A stretch of 64,000 nucleotides of DNA from Emmonsiellopsis sp. PD_33 (taxonomy: Eukaryota > Ascomycota > Eurotiomycetes > Onygenales > Ajellomycetaceae), in assembly GCA_032988165.1 (NCBI GenBank), contig JANTQF010000006.1, forward strand, positions 62,001 to 126,000, read 5' to 3'. Below the pieces are notes generated by a model. That model had not been told where the DNA came from, searched no databases, and was given only the letters and a program-made list of their open reading frames with translations. This document shows, one piece after another, positions 23,943 to 35,157 of the stretch. Position numbers and translations under genes: made by a program. Positions within the stretch are counted from its first letter, which is position 1; every line of letters begins with the position of its first letter.

Positions 23943-24164
23943 CATCTGGGATTTCCCTTCCCATTCCATCCCATCCCATCTATTTATGGGACAGGATGGG
24001 ATAAGACATGGGAGAACCATTCATGTAACAGGACAGGACATAGGATTTTAATTTAATTATGGGATGGGACATGGGAGCACACATTTCAGTATGAGATGGA
24101 ATGGAATTAATATCTATGAGATAAATATATAGAGATAGTTTCCTGTCCCATCCCATTCCATCCC
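23943..24164. repeat. Right subterminal array of element E
   Basis: CTGGGATTTCCC at its inner side, GGGATGGGATAAGACATGGG in the middle and CCTGTCCCATCCCATTCCAT at the outer side. It shares motif and irregular spacing with the array at 15119-15372. Its outer end is the inverse of the left outer end, as expected for the two ends of one DNA transposon. Confidence 0.7.
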
Positions 24165-24515
24165 AGCAGCAGCTTTAGGTATTGGTAGTGCTGGCAGCTT
24201 CATCATGTATCCAATCAGGTAGAGTAGGGATATAGGAGAAGCCTTGAGGGAGGTTATAGTTAAAAGGAGGAGGATTGCCATCAAAAGGAGGGTTAACTGG
24301 TGATATAGAAGGGCAAGTAGGAGGCCAAGTGGTAGAGGTCTCTTGAGTAAGACATTCAATCTCAGCTTGGAGGTCTTACTGCCTTTTCTGCCTTTACAAA
24401 AGAAGCAGCTGAGTTTCCTACTCCTGTATAGTGGTATCAAGTTCATTGTTGCCACCAGAAAGAGGAGGGATAGACCTGGAGCTTGGTTCAGAGCCTAAAG
24501 GAGGGTTTTCTGGCA
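24165..24515 (-). pseudogene. Gypsy C Gag N-terminus (separated by element E)
   Basis: The reverse-strand frame reads PPLSGGNNELDTTIQE, then a Gln/Leu-rich coiled stretch, EIECLTQETSTTWPPTCP, PPFDGNPPPFNYNLPQGFSY and PDWIHDEAASTTNT. This is the usual Gypsy Gag start: a short coiled coil, a proline-rich linker, then the capsid-like part. The capsid-like part follows at 15118 on the other side of element E. Confidence 0.6.
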
Positions 24516-25247
24516 GAGTTGTAGGGGTGTGCTGATGGGAGCAGGAGTTACCAGTATTAAATACTATATTTAATCCTTAATGAAACACTCTTAAGGAAGC
24601 AATCAGAAACTATAAGGACAGCAGGCTAGTTAGAGATAAGCTATCTAATAAGTGCTGCATTAAGGTCTTAGCTATGAATCAGTAAGGCTAGTAGGGGTAA
24701 GGACAGCTAAGTAGAGGCCAGGACTTATCTGGGCTCTAACTACTATGTTAATATAAGGTAATTAGCTTCAGACAATAATGATACATAGAGATAATAGCTC
24801 TAAAGGATAACTAGATGTGAAGGTAATAGCTTCAGTAGGGCACTATAGATAGAGGTAATTACACCACACAAGAGAAAGAATGGAGTGATTTACTAGAGCA
24901 AAAAAAAGATATATCTTCAGAAGAATCATAGCTGATTGCTGACCTTCATGAAAATAGAAGAAAGTAAGATAGTTATATATAGAGTGAGGTAAATATAATA
25001 GAGAAAGAATCTACCTTCTTGGAGTAATGTAGTTTCATACCATGTCATTATTAATAGAGAATAATAGTAATGAATAGGATATGCATGGGAAAGCATGTAG
25101 AAATGAAAAGAAGGAGGTATGATAGCTACTAAGAGTTATTCTCAGCCCATTCTATAATATAGGTATAGTTATTAATAGAATAGTCTTATGATATAGTAGC
25201 TATCAAACAGTGAAGACATCAAGTAGGTAGCTAGCTAAATCTCATAT
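24516..25247 (-). repeat. Presumed 5' leader and LTR of Gypsy C
   Basis: Sequence directly upstream of the C Gag start on the reverse strand, with no coding signal, where the 5' LTR should lie. The 3' LTR is not in the window, so the LTR limits cannot be set by comparison. Element A1 is inserted at its right edge (25248). Confidence 0.35.
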
Positions 25248-25501
25248 TATGAAGGGCTACACCCTTATACTCTATATCTGTAGCTCACCTGAACTTCACC
25301 TGATCTCTGACTGCTCAATTGGATGCCTCTGACTGAGCCTTCATATGAATGTTTATTTGCTCTGACCTCATATAATTCCCTTCTATTTATATTGTATAAT
25401 CTTATGATTCCTTTTCCTTTTTCCTTCCTTTCTCTAATGATTACAATCTTGATTCTAGTGTATAGCTTGCATGATTTGCTTATCAGAGTGTGCCTGTTAT
25501 A
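25248..25501 (+). repeat. A1 5' LTR (254 bp)
   Basis: Begins TATGAAGGGCTACA (other copies TGTGAAGGG) and ends GTGCCTGTTATA (best-preserved copy GACCATTACA). The same 254-bp unit bounds A2, A4 and A5, which fixes both limits. The ancestral termini are TGT...ACA. Confidence 0.9.
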
Positions 25502-25798
25502 TTTTGTAATTACTCACTTGATCTCTTCTTAGAGATCCTTGTTATATTTATCCTCTGAATGTGATTCACACATATAGCAGATTCTTCTGAATGTGACCTA
25601 CACATATAGCAAACTCTTCTGAAATCTGAAATATAACTTGCTCAGCTCAGCTCTGCCAGACAATGTGTCAGTGAAAGGCCCTAAAGCCCTGACAGTTCAT
25701 ATTGATATCCCATGAGATTTTCCTCTAAACTTTCTGAATCCTCTGAACTTCCTGAATCCTTCAAACTCTCTAAATTCAAATAATCTTTTGAATCCATT

Positions 25799-26851
25799 AT
25801 GAATATGAACTCTCTGCATGAAGATAGCACCTCTCCTCAGGGCTCTGATGCTGAATTTCAAAACTTCATCTAATAGCTTACAAATAAGATCAATCTTATT
25901 ATCAAATAAAATTATATGCCTGTACTGACTTTAGCTCCTGTCCTGACTCTTGCTCATCTGACCACTCCTTTTGAGGACTTCCTGAGACATCTAAAAGAAA
26001 GGCTTGCCACCCTTGAGAAATTCATAGGCAAATAAGTCTCTGAATACCCTGCCTGGCACCTCAGTGTGGAGGCTAAAATTGCTTTGAACAGCCTTGTGAT
26101 TGAATCTCTTGCTGACCAGGCCTGGTACATCTACACCTAACTCTCTGGCACTGCCATCATCTAATTCTACTCTTGGATGAAGGCCAATGCCAAGCTCATT
26201 TCTATAACCCCCAATGTCATTCTTGACCAGCTTGACATCCTTTTCTCTGACCCTTCAGTGGCTCAGAAGGCCCTAACCTGGCTGCACAGTGTTCACCAGA
26301 AAACTGATCTACTCTCCACTTTTCTCCTGAGATTTGATCAGAAGATCCTGGAAGCTGGTAGCCAGCTGTGGGATGACACTGTCAAGAAGGCCCTGCTCAA
26401 GAAGGCCATTAAGTTTGAACTTCTGTAGCAGACTCTTGCCTCTATTGAACCCCCCATGTACCTTAAATATTATATGAAGCTCTGTGGCATAGAGAACAAC
26501 CTGTCTGAGATTAAGGTCATTCAGGGCTGAATCTGTGGTGATGTCCCTATCACCTCTGGGGAGGCCTTCCCTAAGATCTTTCTGCCAAAGGACCTAAATA
26601 CTATGAATTGGACATCTACAGGGCCTGCTCACACAAATGCATTCTGCATCCCAAATATAATTACTACTACTATTATTGACTGCTGCATCTGAGGTGTCTG
26701 TATTAACTGCAACAAACCTGAGCATAGAGCTACTAACTGCTGTGGAACCCATGTTCCCCTGAAACTGCTCATATGGTCTGTAAACATACAAATTAAGCCT
26801 GAAGAGAAGGAAGACTTTGAAGATGCCAAGTCAGACTTGGGAAAAGACTAG
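25799..26851 (+). pseudogene. A1 gag
   Basis: Starts at ATG 25799 (MNMNSLHEDSTSPQGSDAEF). The capsid-like part includes LRHLKERLATLEKFIGKQVS and WHLSVEAKIALNSLVIESLA. The region 26177-26428 is open without a stop. The zinc knuckle CINCNKPEHRATNC (CX2CX4HX4C) is at about 26706-26747, then an acidic end (EEKEDFEDAKSDLGKD). Gag packages element RNA into virus-like particles. Stops at former Gln/Arg/Trp codons break it at a few points. Homologous and more mutated in A4 (reverse) and A5. Confidence 0.88.
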
Positions 26852-26889
26852 CTTCCATGTGAAATTACAAGTAGAAGCTCCCAGAGTTA

Positions 26890-29800
26890 GATAGGAAGAC
26901 CTTTGAGAAGAAAATGACTATTCTGATGATCCTTATACCTACTGTAGTTAATCATTCTTTTAATATAAATACTATGGTGGATAGTGATTGCTATTACTAT
27001 TTAATAATTCACCCTTGCATGGTTAATCATCATAACCTCCTGTGTATCCCAATCAACCCCTGAAAGATTGAAGGTATCAATGGTGATACAGGCAGCTTTA
27101 TACAAAACATGGTGAAGCTTAATGTTAATATTAGTGGATTTTTCCAAGAAAACACTTATGTGTATGAGATTGAGAATCTCCTATATGACTTCATGCTAGG
27201 CCTATTATGGCTATCTGAACACCAAGCCCTTATTAATACTTATAATTGATGTGTTGTATTCCCTGAAGGCATCTATATCTCTGAAAAAGATGTTCATAAG
27301 ACCACTGACCTTTGCTAAATCTCTACTAATACCTATGACCTCCTCTGAAGCCACAATTGGAAATTCAAGTTTCAACCTCCTGTTGAAATCTTCACTGCCA
27401 GCATGGCTAACATAGAGAAGGCTCTCTCATAGCTTTCTAAGAAGCTGAAGACTGACCCCATAATAGTTCTCCCTCTGCACTATCATGAATTCCTCAATAT
27501 TTTTAATCATAAGGCTGCTGAGAAGCTCCTACCATTCTATAGTATATATAACTATTATATTGAACTTGAGAAGATAGATGATAAAGACCCTCAGCTGCTC
27601 TGAGGACTACTATACAACATGTTGTGTGATAAACTACTTGTACTCTGCAAGACCCTTAATGACCTTCTGGATAAGGGTTTCATCTGAGTTAGTAATTTGC
27701 CTGTGAGTGCACCCATACTCTTCACAAAAAAGCCAGGTAGAGGCCTCTAATTCTGTGTTGACTATTAAGGCCTCAATTGTCTCACCTAAAAAGATTATTA
27801 TCTACTACTATTAATCAATGAGACTCTTAAATGGATTGACTGAGTTAAGTAGTTCACAAAGCTGAATGTCATTTCTGCATTCTATAAGATCTGAATCACA
27901 GAAGGAGATAAATGGCTAACTGCCTTTCACATGAGATATAGTCTATTTGAATGAACAGTCACCCTCTTTAGCCTCATAAACACCTCAAGTACCTTCCAGA
28001 AATACATTAACTGGGCCTTATGAGACTATTTAGATGAATTTGCTTCTACCTACCTTGATGACATCCTTATCTTCACCAATAGATCTTATAAGTAGTACTA
28101 AGAGTATGTCTGAAAAGTCCTCACCTGCCTCTATGAATATGGTCTTCTGATTGACATTGACAAATCTACCTTTAAAGTTTAAGAGATGATCTACCTTGGC
28201 TTCATCATAGAGGTAGGGAAGGGAGTTCATATGGACCTCAAGAAGATTGCTACTATCCTCAAATGGGAGGCCTCTATAATCATAAAAGATGTGCAAGGCT
28301 TTCTAGAATTTACAAATTTCTACTGATGCTTCATTCAGAATTTTTCTGACATCATCTAATTGCTAACTGATCTCACATGTAAAGATGAGTAGTTTCTATG
28401 ATCTAAGAAGGCAGACAAGGTATTTGTGTGCCTTAAACAGATGTTTGTCTCTACCCTGATGCTCATTACATTTAACCCTGACTACCTGATAGTAGTTGAA
28501 ACAGACTCTTCCAGTTATATCACAAGTAATGCTCTCATGCAATGAGACAATAAAGGCATTCTATGACCCTATACATTCATGTCCAAGAAGCTCAGCCCTG
28601 CTGAAGCTAACTATAAGATTTATGACAAGAAACTCCTTATCATCATCTGATGTCTAGAAGAATGGGACTCTGACCTCTACAGCATGAAAGACTTTGAAAT
28701 TGTCATAGATCATAAGAACCTCTGATATTTCATAATGACCTGTAAACTCTCTAAATACTAGATGTACTAAGCTGAATTCCTCAGCTGCTTCTATTTTATA
28801 ATTCATTACTGTTCTGGCATAGAGAACTCTATGACTAATACCCTCTCTTGATGTGAACAGGATATACCTTCTGAAGACTCTGATGCCTGCTGAGTAAACT
28901 ATGAATAGAGACTACTAGATTTATAGACTCTCAAAGAATCTGAAGTAACATCACATGGAGTAATATGTGCCTTGCCTGTCACCCTGCTAATTACAACTAC
29001 CTCATCTTTGCTCTAGAAACTCTGGGACACTGCTGCTGCCTCTGATGAACACCTTCAAATAATGACCCAAGTTATCTGAGATAAAGCTTGCTACTTTCTA
29101 TCTGAACTTCAAGCCTATATTAACATCACTGAATGCTCTGTAGATCCTGACTCTCAACTATGCTTCTAGGGGAGGTAGTGGGTTCCTGATTCAGAATCAT
29201 TGCATACCTGAATCATACAAGAAACTCATAATTCTCTGATGATTAGCCATTCAGGTCACAAAGTACTCTACTAAATTTTATCCTGAGATTTCTACTGGCC
29301 CAACATGTCTCAGAGCATCCAACAGTTCACCTGGAACTACAATGTCTGCTAATCTGTTATCACCTGATGAGACTACTGCTAAGATCTACTCAAATCTCTT
29401 CAGATCTCTGAATGTGTCTGGTGCAATATTATCATCAATTTTGCAGTAGACCTCTCTATGAGTAATAACTGCAAGAATATCCTTATCATTATTAACTGCC
29501 TCAGTAAAGGTGTTATTCTTAAACCCTGTGTGAAGATAGATGCACCTGCAGTGGCTAAAGCCTTCCTCTGAAGTCCATTTTATTACCAGTATGATCTACC
29601 TCATATAATTGTCTTGAACTGTAGGATCCAGTTCATTGGAGCTGTCTGAAGCTGAATCTGCCAGCTCCTCAAGATCTCCTAGCATCTCTTAACTGCCTAT
29701 TACCCTGAAACTGATGGCAGCACTGAATGTATGATCCAGACAACTAAGAACTACCTCTAAAAGTTCTATTTATATGTTTAGGATGACTGAAATGAACTCC

Positions 29801-30550
29801 TCCTGCATGCTAAACTTGCAATCAATAGCTATAATGCTGTCAGCACTGGTGTTAGCCTATTTTTCCTCTTGCATGGTTACAATCTTAAAGTTCTTAATCT
29901 CATTAAATTGTCTGAACCTTCCACTTTGCCCTGCAGTTCAATCCAAATTGTGGACACTATTATCTCAAAACTCCAGCAAGCCTGTGAGTGGGCTGAATCC
30001 TCCATGGCTAGCACCCAGTAGGACTAATAGAACTATGTGAATGCTCACTGAAATCCCACTAAATGCTATAAGGTGGATGATAAGGTCTGGCTAGACCTCT
30101 GAAACATCATGACTGATTGCCTGTCTCACACACTTAACTACTGATATGTTAAGTACACTGTTGTTGAAGTCCTGAGAAGTCATAACTACTGCCTTGACAC
30201 ACTGCCTGAGATTTACAACATGTTTCACATGAATCTGCTCTGTAAAGCCTCTACTAACCTATTCTCCTCACAAGAAATCACCAACTGGCATCCACCTGAC
30301 ATTATTGGGGAAGACAATGAGGTAGAATATGAGATTGAAGCCATCCTCAACTGCTACTATCATGAATGAGGATTTCAGTACCTAGTGAAGTGGCTTAAAT
30401 ATGAAGCCCCTTTATGAGAATCAACCTCTACACTGCAAGATACTACTGTGCTTGCCTGTTATGAAGAGCTGCACCCACCTAATGAGACTCTACCTACACT
30501 GCCTCACATCTGATTTTCTGACCCCTTCTGCCTGCTCTCCAAATCCAAAT
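26890..30550 (+). pseudogene. A1 pol: protease-RT-RNase H-integrase-chromodomain
   Basis: Protease: MVDSDCYYYLI near 26980, where the family has DSG. RT: NLPVSAPILFTKKPGRGL and FCVDY blocks at about 27690-27765; active site YLDDILIFTN at about 28052-28081 is intact. RNase H: VVETDSSSYITSNALMQ near 28500-28550 and HKNL near 28710. Integrase: HSGHKVLY with FYWPNM (about 29250-29310), and YYPETDGSTE (about 29700-29730), the conserved end of the core. Chromodomain: VEYEIEAILNCYYHE, FQYLVKWLKYEAPL at about 30320-30420. The polypurine tract AGGAGGAGATAA ends at 30562. Dozens of stops interrupt the frame. Confidence 0.9.
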
Positions 30551-30562
30551 AGGAGGAGATAA

Positions 30563-30794
30563 TGTGAAGGGCTACATTCTTATACCCTATATTTATAGCT
30601 CACCTGAACTTTATCTGATCTCCAACTACCTAATCAGATACCTCTGACTGGGCCTTTATATGAACATTTATCTGCTCTGACCTCATGTAATTTCCTTCTA
30701 TTTATATTGCATGATCTCATGATTTTTTTTCCTTTTTCCTTCCTTTCTCTAGTGATTATAATCTTGATTCTAGTGTATAGCTCACATGATCCAC
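30563..30794 (+). repeat. A1 3' LTR, truncated
   Basis: Starts TGTGAAGGGCTACATTC right after the polypurine tract. It matches the 5' LTR until CATGATCCAC, then gives way to MITE-derived sequence, so about the last 22 bp are missing. Confidence 0.88.
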
Positions 30795-31113
30795 ACCTGA
30801 ATACATTATTGAGTTAGGGAGGGTCAACCTGAAAAGCCCATTACAGGTTAGTACTAGTTCTAAATAGGCTTAGCACCAGCTATATTAGGCTTAGTACATT
30901 CTGAATTCAGATTAGCATGCCAAGGCCTGATCCCACTAACCACATTGGGACTGCACTAAGCCTAGTATGGCCAGCACTAAGCCTATTTGAGACTAGTGCT
31001 AACCTATCAGGTTTGAAAAAGCCCATCAGATTTAGCATCTCAGGCTCAATATAGAGCTTTTTTCTTTTTAAATTTGAAACTCAGCAGGTTCATAGGTCAG
31101 ATTTACAACACTA
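30795..31113 (-). mobile_element. Old, CpG-free copy of the hAT-type foldback MITE
   Basis: Aligned in reverse orientation to the MITE at 31866-32233. Shared phrases include AAATAGGCTTAGCACCAGC, ATATTAGGCTTAG, CTAAGCCTATTTG and the terminal TTTACAACACTA (ending at 31113). The other end is truncated. Every CG of the young copy appears as CA, TG or TA here. Its truncated end joins A1's broken LTR, so a deletion or rearrangement took place there. Confidence 0.85.
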
Positions 31114-31149
31114 AGTATAATATAGTAGTCCAGGCAATTCAGGCTGTTT

Positions 31150-34010
31150 AGTATGACATTATCTGCCTCTATAAATACAGCCTTATAATTGATATTAATA
31201 AATCTATCTTTAAAGTCTAAGAGATAACCTACCTTAACTTCATCATAAAGGCAGGAAAGGGAGTTCATATAGACTTCAAGAAGATTGCTACTATTTTTAA
31301 GTAGGAGGCCTCTATAACTATAAAAGGTATATAAGACTTTCTAGAGTTTATGAATTTCTACTTAATACTAATATTTCATTTAGGATTTTTCTAATATTAT
31401 CTGATTACTGACTGATCTCACATATAAAGATCAGCAGTTTTAATGATCTAAGAAAGCAAATAAGACATTCATGTGTCTTAAGTAAATATTTATCTTTACT
31501 CTGATGCTCATTACATTTAATCCTGATTACTTAATGATAGTTAAAACAGACTCCTTCAGTTATATTACAAGTAGTACTCTCATGCAATGAGATGATGAAG
31601 ATGTCCTATAATCCTATATATTTATATTTAAAAAGCTTAGCTCTGTTGAAGTCAACTATAAGATTTATAATAAAAAACTTCTTATTATTATCTGATGTCT
31701 AGAAGAATGAGACTTCAAACTCTACAGTGTAAAAAACTTTAAAATTATTATAGATTATAAGAATCTCTAATATTTCACTACAATCTATAAACTCTCTAAA
31801 TACTAAATATATTAGGCTAAATTCCTCAGCTACTTTCATTTTATAATTTATTATTACTCTGGTATTAGTGTTGTAAACCTGACCCACAAACCCACCAGGT
31901 TTCAAACCCAAAAAGAAAAAAGCCCTATGTTGGGCCTGAGGCGCCAAACCCGACAGGCTTTTTCAAACCTGACAGGTTGGCGCTAGTCCCAAATAGGCTT
32001 AGCACCAGCCATATTAGGCTTAGCGCAGTCCCAATGCGGTTAGTGCACTCAGGCCTTGGCGTGCTAATCCAGATTTGGAACGCACTAAGCCTAATATGGC
32101 CGGCGCTAAGCCTATTTGGGACTAGTGCCAACCCTCAATGGGCTTTTTGGGTTGACCCCCCCCGACCTGATAACCCATTTGGGCAGGCGCCCGAGGCGGT
32201 TTTTCAACCTGAACCTGAAAAAAAACAACACTATCTGGTATAGAGAACTCCATAGCTGATACTCTCTCTCAATATAAATAAAATATACCTTCTGAAAACT
32301 CTGATGCCTGCTAAGTAAATTATAAATAGAGACTGTTAGACCTATAGATCCTCAAGAAATCTGAAGTAACACTACATAAAGTAATATATATCTCATTTGT
32401 CAGTCTATTAATTATGGCTGCTCCAGCAGACCCTGTGGAAGGCTTCCCTAGATTATCCTCACTTTAAGAACTCTAGAATATCACTGCCACCTCTAATAAA
32501 TATCTCAAGATAATGATCTAGATCATCTGAGATAAAGCTCACTATTTTCTGTCTGAACTTCAAGTTCATATTGACATTACTAAATACTCTGTGAACCCTG
32601 ACTCTTAATTATACTTTCAGGGAAGGTAGTATGTTCCTGATTCAGAACCATTGCACATCCAAATCATATAAGAAACTCATGACTTCCTGATAACTAGCTA
32701 CCCAGACTGTAAAGTACTCTATTAGATTTTATCCTAAGAGTTCTATTAGCCTGACATGTCTCAGAGCATCTAATAGTTCATTTGAAACTGTAATGTCTGC
32801 TGATTCATCATTATCTGATAAGATTATCATTAAGATCTACTTAAATCTCTTTTAATTCTTAAATATATTTAGTATGATATTATCATTAATTTTACAGTAG
32901 ATCTTTTTATAAGTAACAGCTATAAAAATGTTCTTATCATTATTAATTATCTTAGTAAAGGTATTATTCTTAAACCCTACATGAAGATAGGTGTACCTGT
33001 AGTGGTAAAAACCTTTCTCTAAAGCCTATTTTATTATCTATATGATCTATTCTATATAATCATTTCAGACTGTAAAACTCAGTTTATTAAAGCTGTCTGA
33101 ATCTGAATCTACTAACTCTTTAAGATCTCCTAATATCTCTTAACTGTCTATCACCCTGAAACTAATAGTAACACTAAATATATAATTCAGATAACTAAGA
33201 ACTACCTCTAAAAGTTCTATTTATATATTTAGGATAACTGAAATGAACTCCTCCTGCATACTAAACTTACAGTTAATAATTATAATACTATCAGTACTGA
33301 TGTCAGCCTGTTTTTCCTCTCATACAGTTATAATTTTAAAGTCCTTAATCTCACTAAATTGCCTAAACCTTCTACTTTACTTTATAGCCTAATCTAAATT
33401 ATAGATACTATCATCTCAAAACTCTAGTAAGTCTGTAAGTGAGCTGAATTCTCTATCATCAGTGCTCAGTAGGACTAATAAAATTATATGAATACCTACT
33501 GAAATCCTACTGAACACTATAAGATAAGCAATAAGATCTAATTAGACCTCTGAAATATTATCACTGATTGCCCATCTTACACACTTAACTATTAATATGT
33601 TAAGTACACTATTATTAAAGTTCTGAGAAGTCATAACTACTACTTTAATATGCTACCTGAGATTTACAATATATTTTACATGAACCTGCTCTGCAAGACC
33701 TTCACTAATCTATTCTTCTTGTAAGAGATTACTAACTGATATCTGCCTGACATCATCAGGGAAGATAATAAGGTAGAGTATGAGATTCAAGCTATTCTCA
33801 ACTATTACTGCTATAGATGAGAATTTTAGTATCTAGTGAAGTAACTTAACTATAAAATCTCTTTATGAGAATTAATCTCTACTCTATAAGATGCTATCAT
33901 ACTTATCTATTATAAAGAACTGCAGCTATCTAATGAGACTCTACCTACAGTATGTTACATCTGATTTTCTAAACCCTCCTACCTACCCTTTAAAATCAAA
34001 TAGAGGGGGA
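31150..34010 (+). pseudogene. A2 pol remnant
   Basis: Collinear with A1 pol from mid-RT to chromodomain. The RNase H region is split by the MITE: the sequence TTATTACTCTGGTAT before it continues as TCTGGTATAGAGAACTCC after it, equal to TTCTGGCATAGAGAACTCT in A1 (about 28812). The frame is closed by dense stops. The polypurine tract reads AGAGGGGGATAA before the LTR. Confidence 0.82.
31866..32233. mobile_element. Young CpG-rich hAT-type foldback MITE (368 bp)
   Basis: Flanked by a perfect 8-bp target duplication TCTGGTAT (31858-31865 and 32234-32241). Terminal inverted repeats: TAGTGTTGTAAACCTGA at the left, and TAGTGTTGTTTTTTTTCAGG on the reverse strand at the right. An 8-bp duplication with YARNG-type ends is the hAT signature (established). 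Inside, two arms of about 50 bp (31977-32026 and 32082-32131) are nearly perfect inverse complements with a 55-bp spacer. It contains about a dozen CG dinucleotides, unlike anything else here. No transposase, so it is non-autonomous. The short open frames across it come from the palindrome. Confidence 0.93.
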
Positions 34011-34013
34011 TAA

Positions 34014-34267
34014 TGTGAAGGGCTACATCTTTATATTCTATATCTATAGCTTGCCTAAACTTTACTTAATCTCTGACTGCCTAATCAGATGCCTCTAACC
34101 AGGCCTTCATATGAACATTTATTTGCTCTAACCTCACATAATTCTCTTCTATTTATATTATATAATCTTACAATTTCTTTTCCTTTTTTCTTTCTTTCTC
34201 TAGTAATTACAATCTTAATTCTAGTATATAGCTCATATAATCTACTTATCAGAGCACACCCATTATA
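34014..34267 (+). repeat. A2 3' LTR (254 bp)
   Basis: TGTGAAGGGCTACATCT...CACCCATTATA, full-length and equal in extent to the other A-family LTRs, with many TA conversions. Confidence 0.9.
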
Positions 34268-34424
34268 TTATCTATATTATTACCACTATATATCTACCTA
34301 CATTATACTATATGCTATTAATTAATTATACCCTTATATCCTAATTCATTTCCTCACCTCCTTGATGGTGCTGAGTTTGCTACACTCTATCTATATTAGC
34401 ATGCCTGCACCCTATTACATTACT
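34268..34424. other. Unassigned 157-bp patch between two Gypsy fragments
   Basis: AT-rich start (ATCTACCTACATTATACTAT), then CTCACCTCCTTGATGGTGCT. Matches no repeat recognised in the window. It may be pre-insertion sequence or the remains of another element. Confidence 0.4.
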
Positions 34425-34833
34425 ATTACTATTTAATAATTCATTTTTATATGATTAATTATTATAACCTTCTGTATATCCTGATCAACCCCTGAAAGAT
34501 TGAAGATGTCAATGATGACATAGGTAGCTTTATATAAAATATGGTGAAGCTTGATGTTGATGTTAGTAGATTTCTCTGAGAAAATACTTATATATATAAA
34601 ATTGAGAATCTTCTATATAACTTCATACTCAGCTTATTATAGCTATCTGAACATCAAGCCTTTATTAATAATTATAATTAATGTGTTGTATTCTCTAGAG
34701 ACATCTATATCTCTAAGAAAAATGTTTATAAGACTATTAACCTTCATTAAATCTCTGCTAATACCTATAACCTCTTCTGAAGCTGTAATCAGAAATTCAA
34801 GTCCTGACCTCCTATTGAAATTTTTACTGCTAG
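34425..34833 (+). mobile_element. Gypsy A3 fragment (protease region), target of B0
   Basis: Collinear with A1 from about 26985 to 27395, the protease and the spacer to RT. It ends exactly at the LTR of B0 (TTTACTGCTAG then TGAAGTAGGG). The A1 counterpart reads TTCACTGCCAGCATGGC. The rest of A3 should lie beyond B0, outside the window. Confidence 0.82.
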
Positions 34834-35157
34834 TGAAGTAGGGACAGGGTGTGTGCATCAGGCAGCACTGAACAGGGCAGTGGCAAACACAAGAAAAGAA
34901 TTAATATTAATGTCAAAGACTCAAAGTGGAGAAGTATATTGACAATTTATAGTATAAAATAACACAGTAATAGAATGATAAGGTAACATAAAAGAAACAA
35001 AAAATCTATCTTAAAGAAGCATATATAAGTATGAGAAATCCACAGACAAACAGATAAAGTCCTACTATAAGAGGAAAATATCTATCTTCATAGCTGTATT
35101 TGGTAGTAAAAGTCTCAGTAAAAAATAGATCCAATCTGACAGTGAATTCTCATCATA
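34834..35157 (-). repeat. B0 3' LTR
   Basis: Plus strand begins TGAAGTAGGGACAGGG and ends TCTCATCATA. Limits are set by comparison with both B1 LTRs. Confidence 0.82.

Larger units (their letters stand above)
15119..24164. mobile_element. Element E: 9-kb hAT-type DNA transposon inserted in Gypsy C gag
   Basis: Both ends carry related GGGATGGGAC-rich arrays in inverted relation: TGGGATGGGATTTCCC at 15119 and CCATTCCATCCCA at 24164. The flanking sequence on each side is reverse-strand Gag of one Gypsy element, which dates the insertion after Gypsy C. Inside lies a reverse-strand hAT transposase relic. hAT elements are known for subterminal repeat motifs and 8-bp target duplications. I cannot see a clean 8-bp duplication: the flanks read AGCTGCCAC on the left and GCAGCAGCT on the right. 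The insert also holds tRNA-like repeats, a minisatellite and two unrecognised gene relics, so it may be compound. Confidence 0.6.
25248..30794 (+). mobile_element. Gypsy A1, nearly complete chromodomain Gypsy (chromovirus)
   Basis: 5' LTR 25248-25501, gag, pol with protease, RT, RNase H, integrase and chromodomain, then a 3' LTR from 30563 cut short at about 30794. It is the least mutated of the five A copies and serves here as reference. Chromodomain Gypsy elements target heterochromatin (established). All long frames contain stops, mostly from former Gln, Arg and Trp codons, so the copy is dead. The 3' end abuts an old MITE copy (30795-31113). Confidence 0.92.
31150..34267 (+). mobile_element. 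Gypsy A2, 5'-truncated copy
   Basis: Begins within RT, at the position matching about 28120 of A1, and runs through RNase H, integrase and chromodomain to a complete 3' LTR (34014-34267). It differs from A1 almost only by C-to-T and G-to-A, giving many more TA dinucleotides, so it is older or more strongly mutated. A young MITE interrupts it at 31866-32233. The 36 bases at 31114-31149 are not recognised. Confidence 0.88.

Noticed and set aside
15110..24175. An 8-bp target duplication for element E
   Set aside because: The flanks AGCTGCCAC and GCAGCAGCT are similar in composition but not a direct repeat; I do not claim one.
31925..32243. Overlapping open frames on both strands, looking like a pair of conserved proteins
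   Set aside because: The two translations resemble each other only because they read the two arms of the MITE palindrome; no coding meaning.
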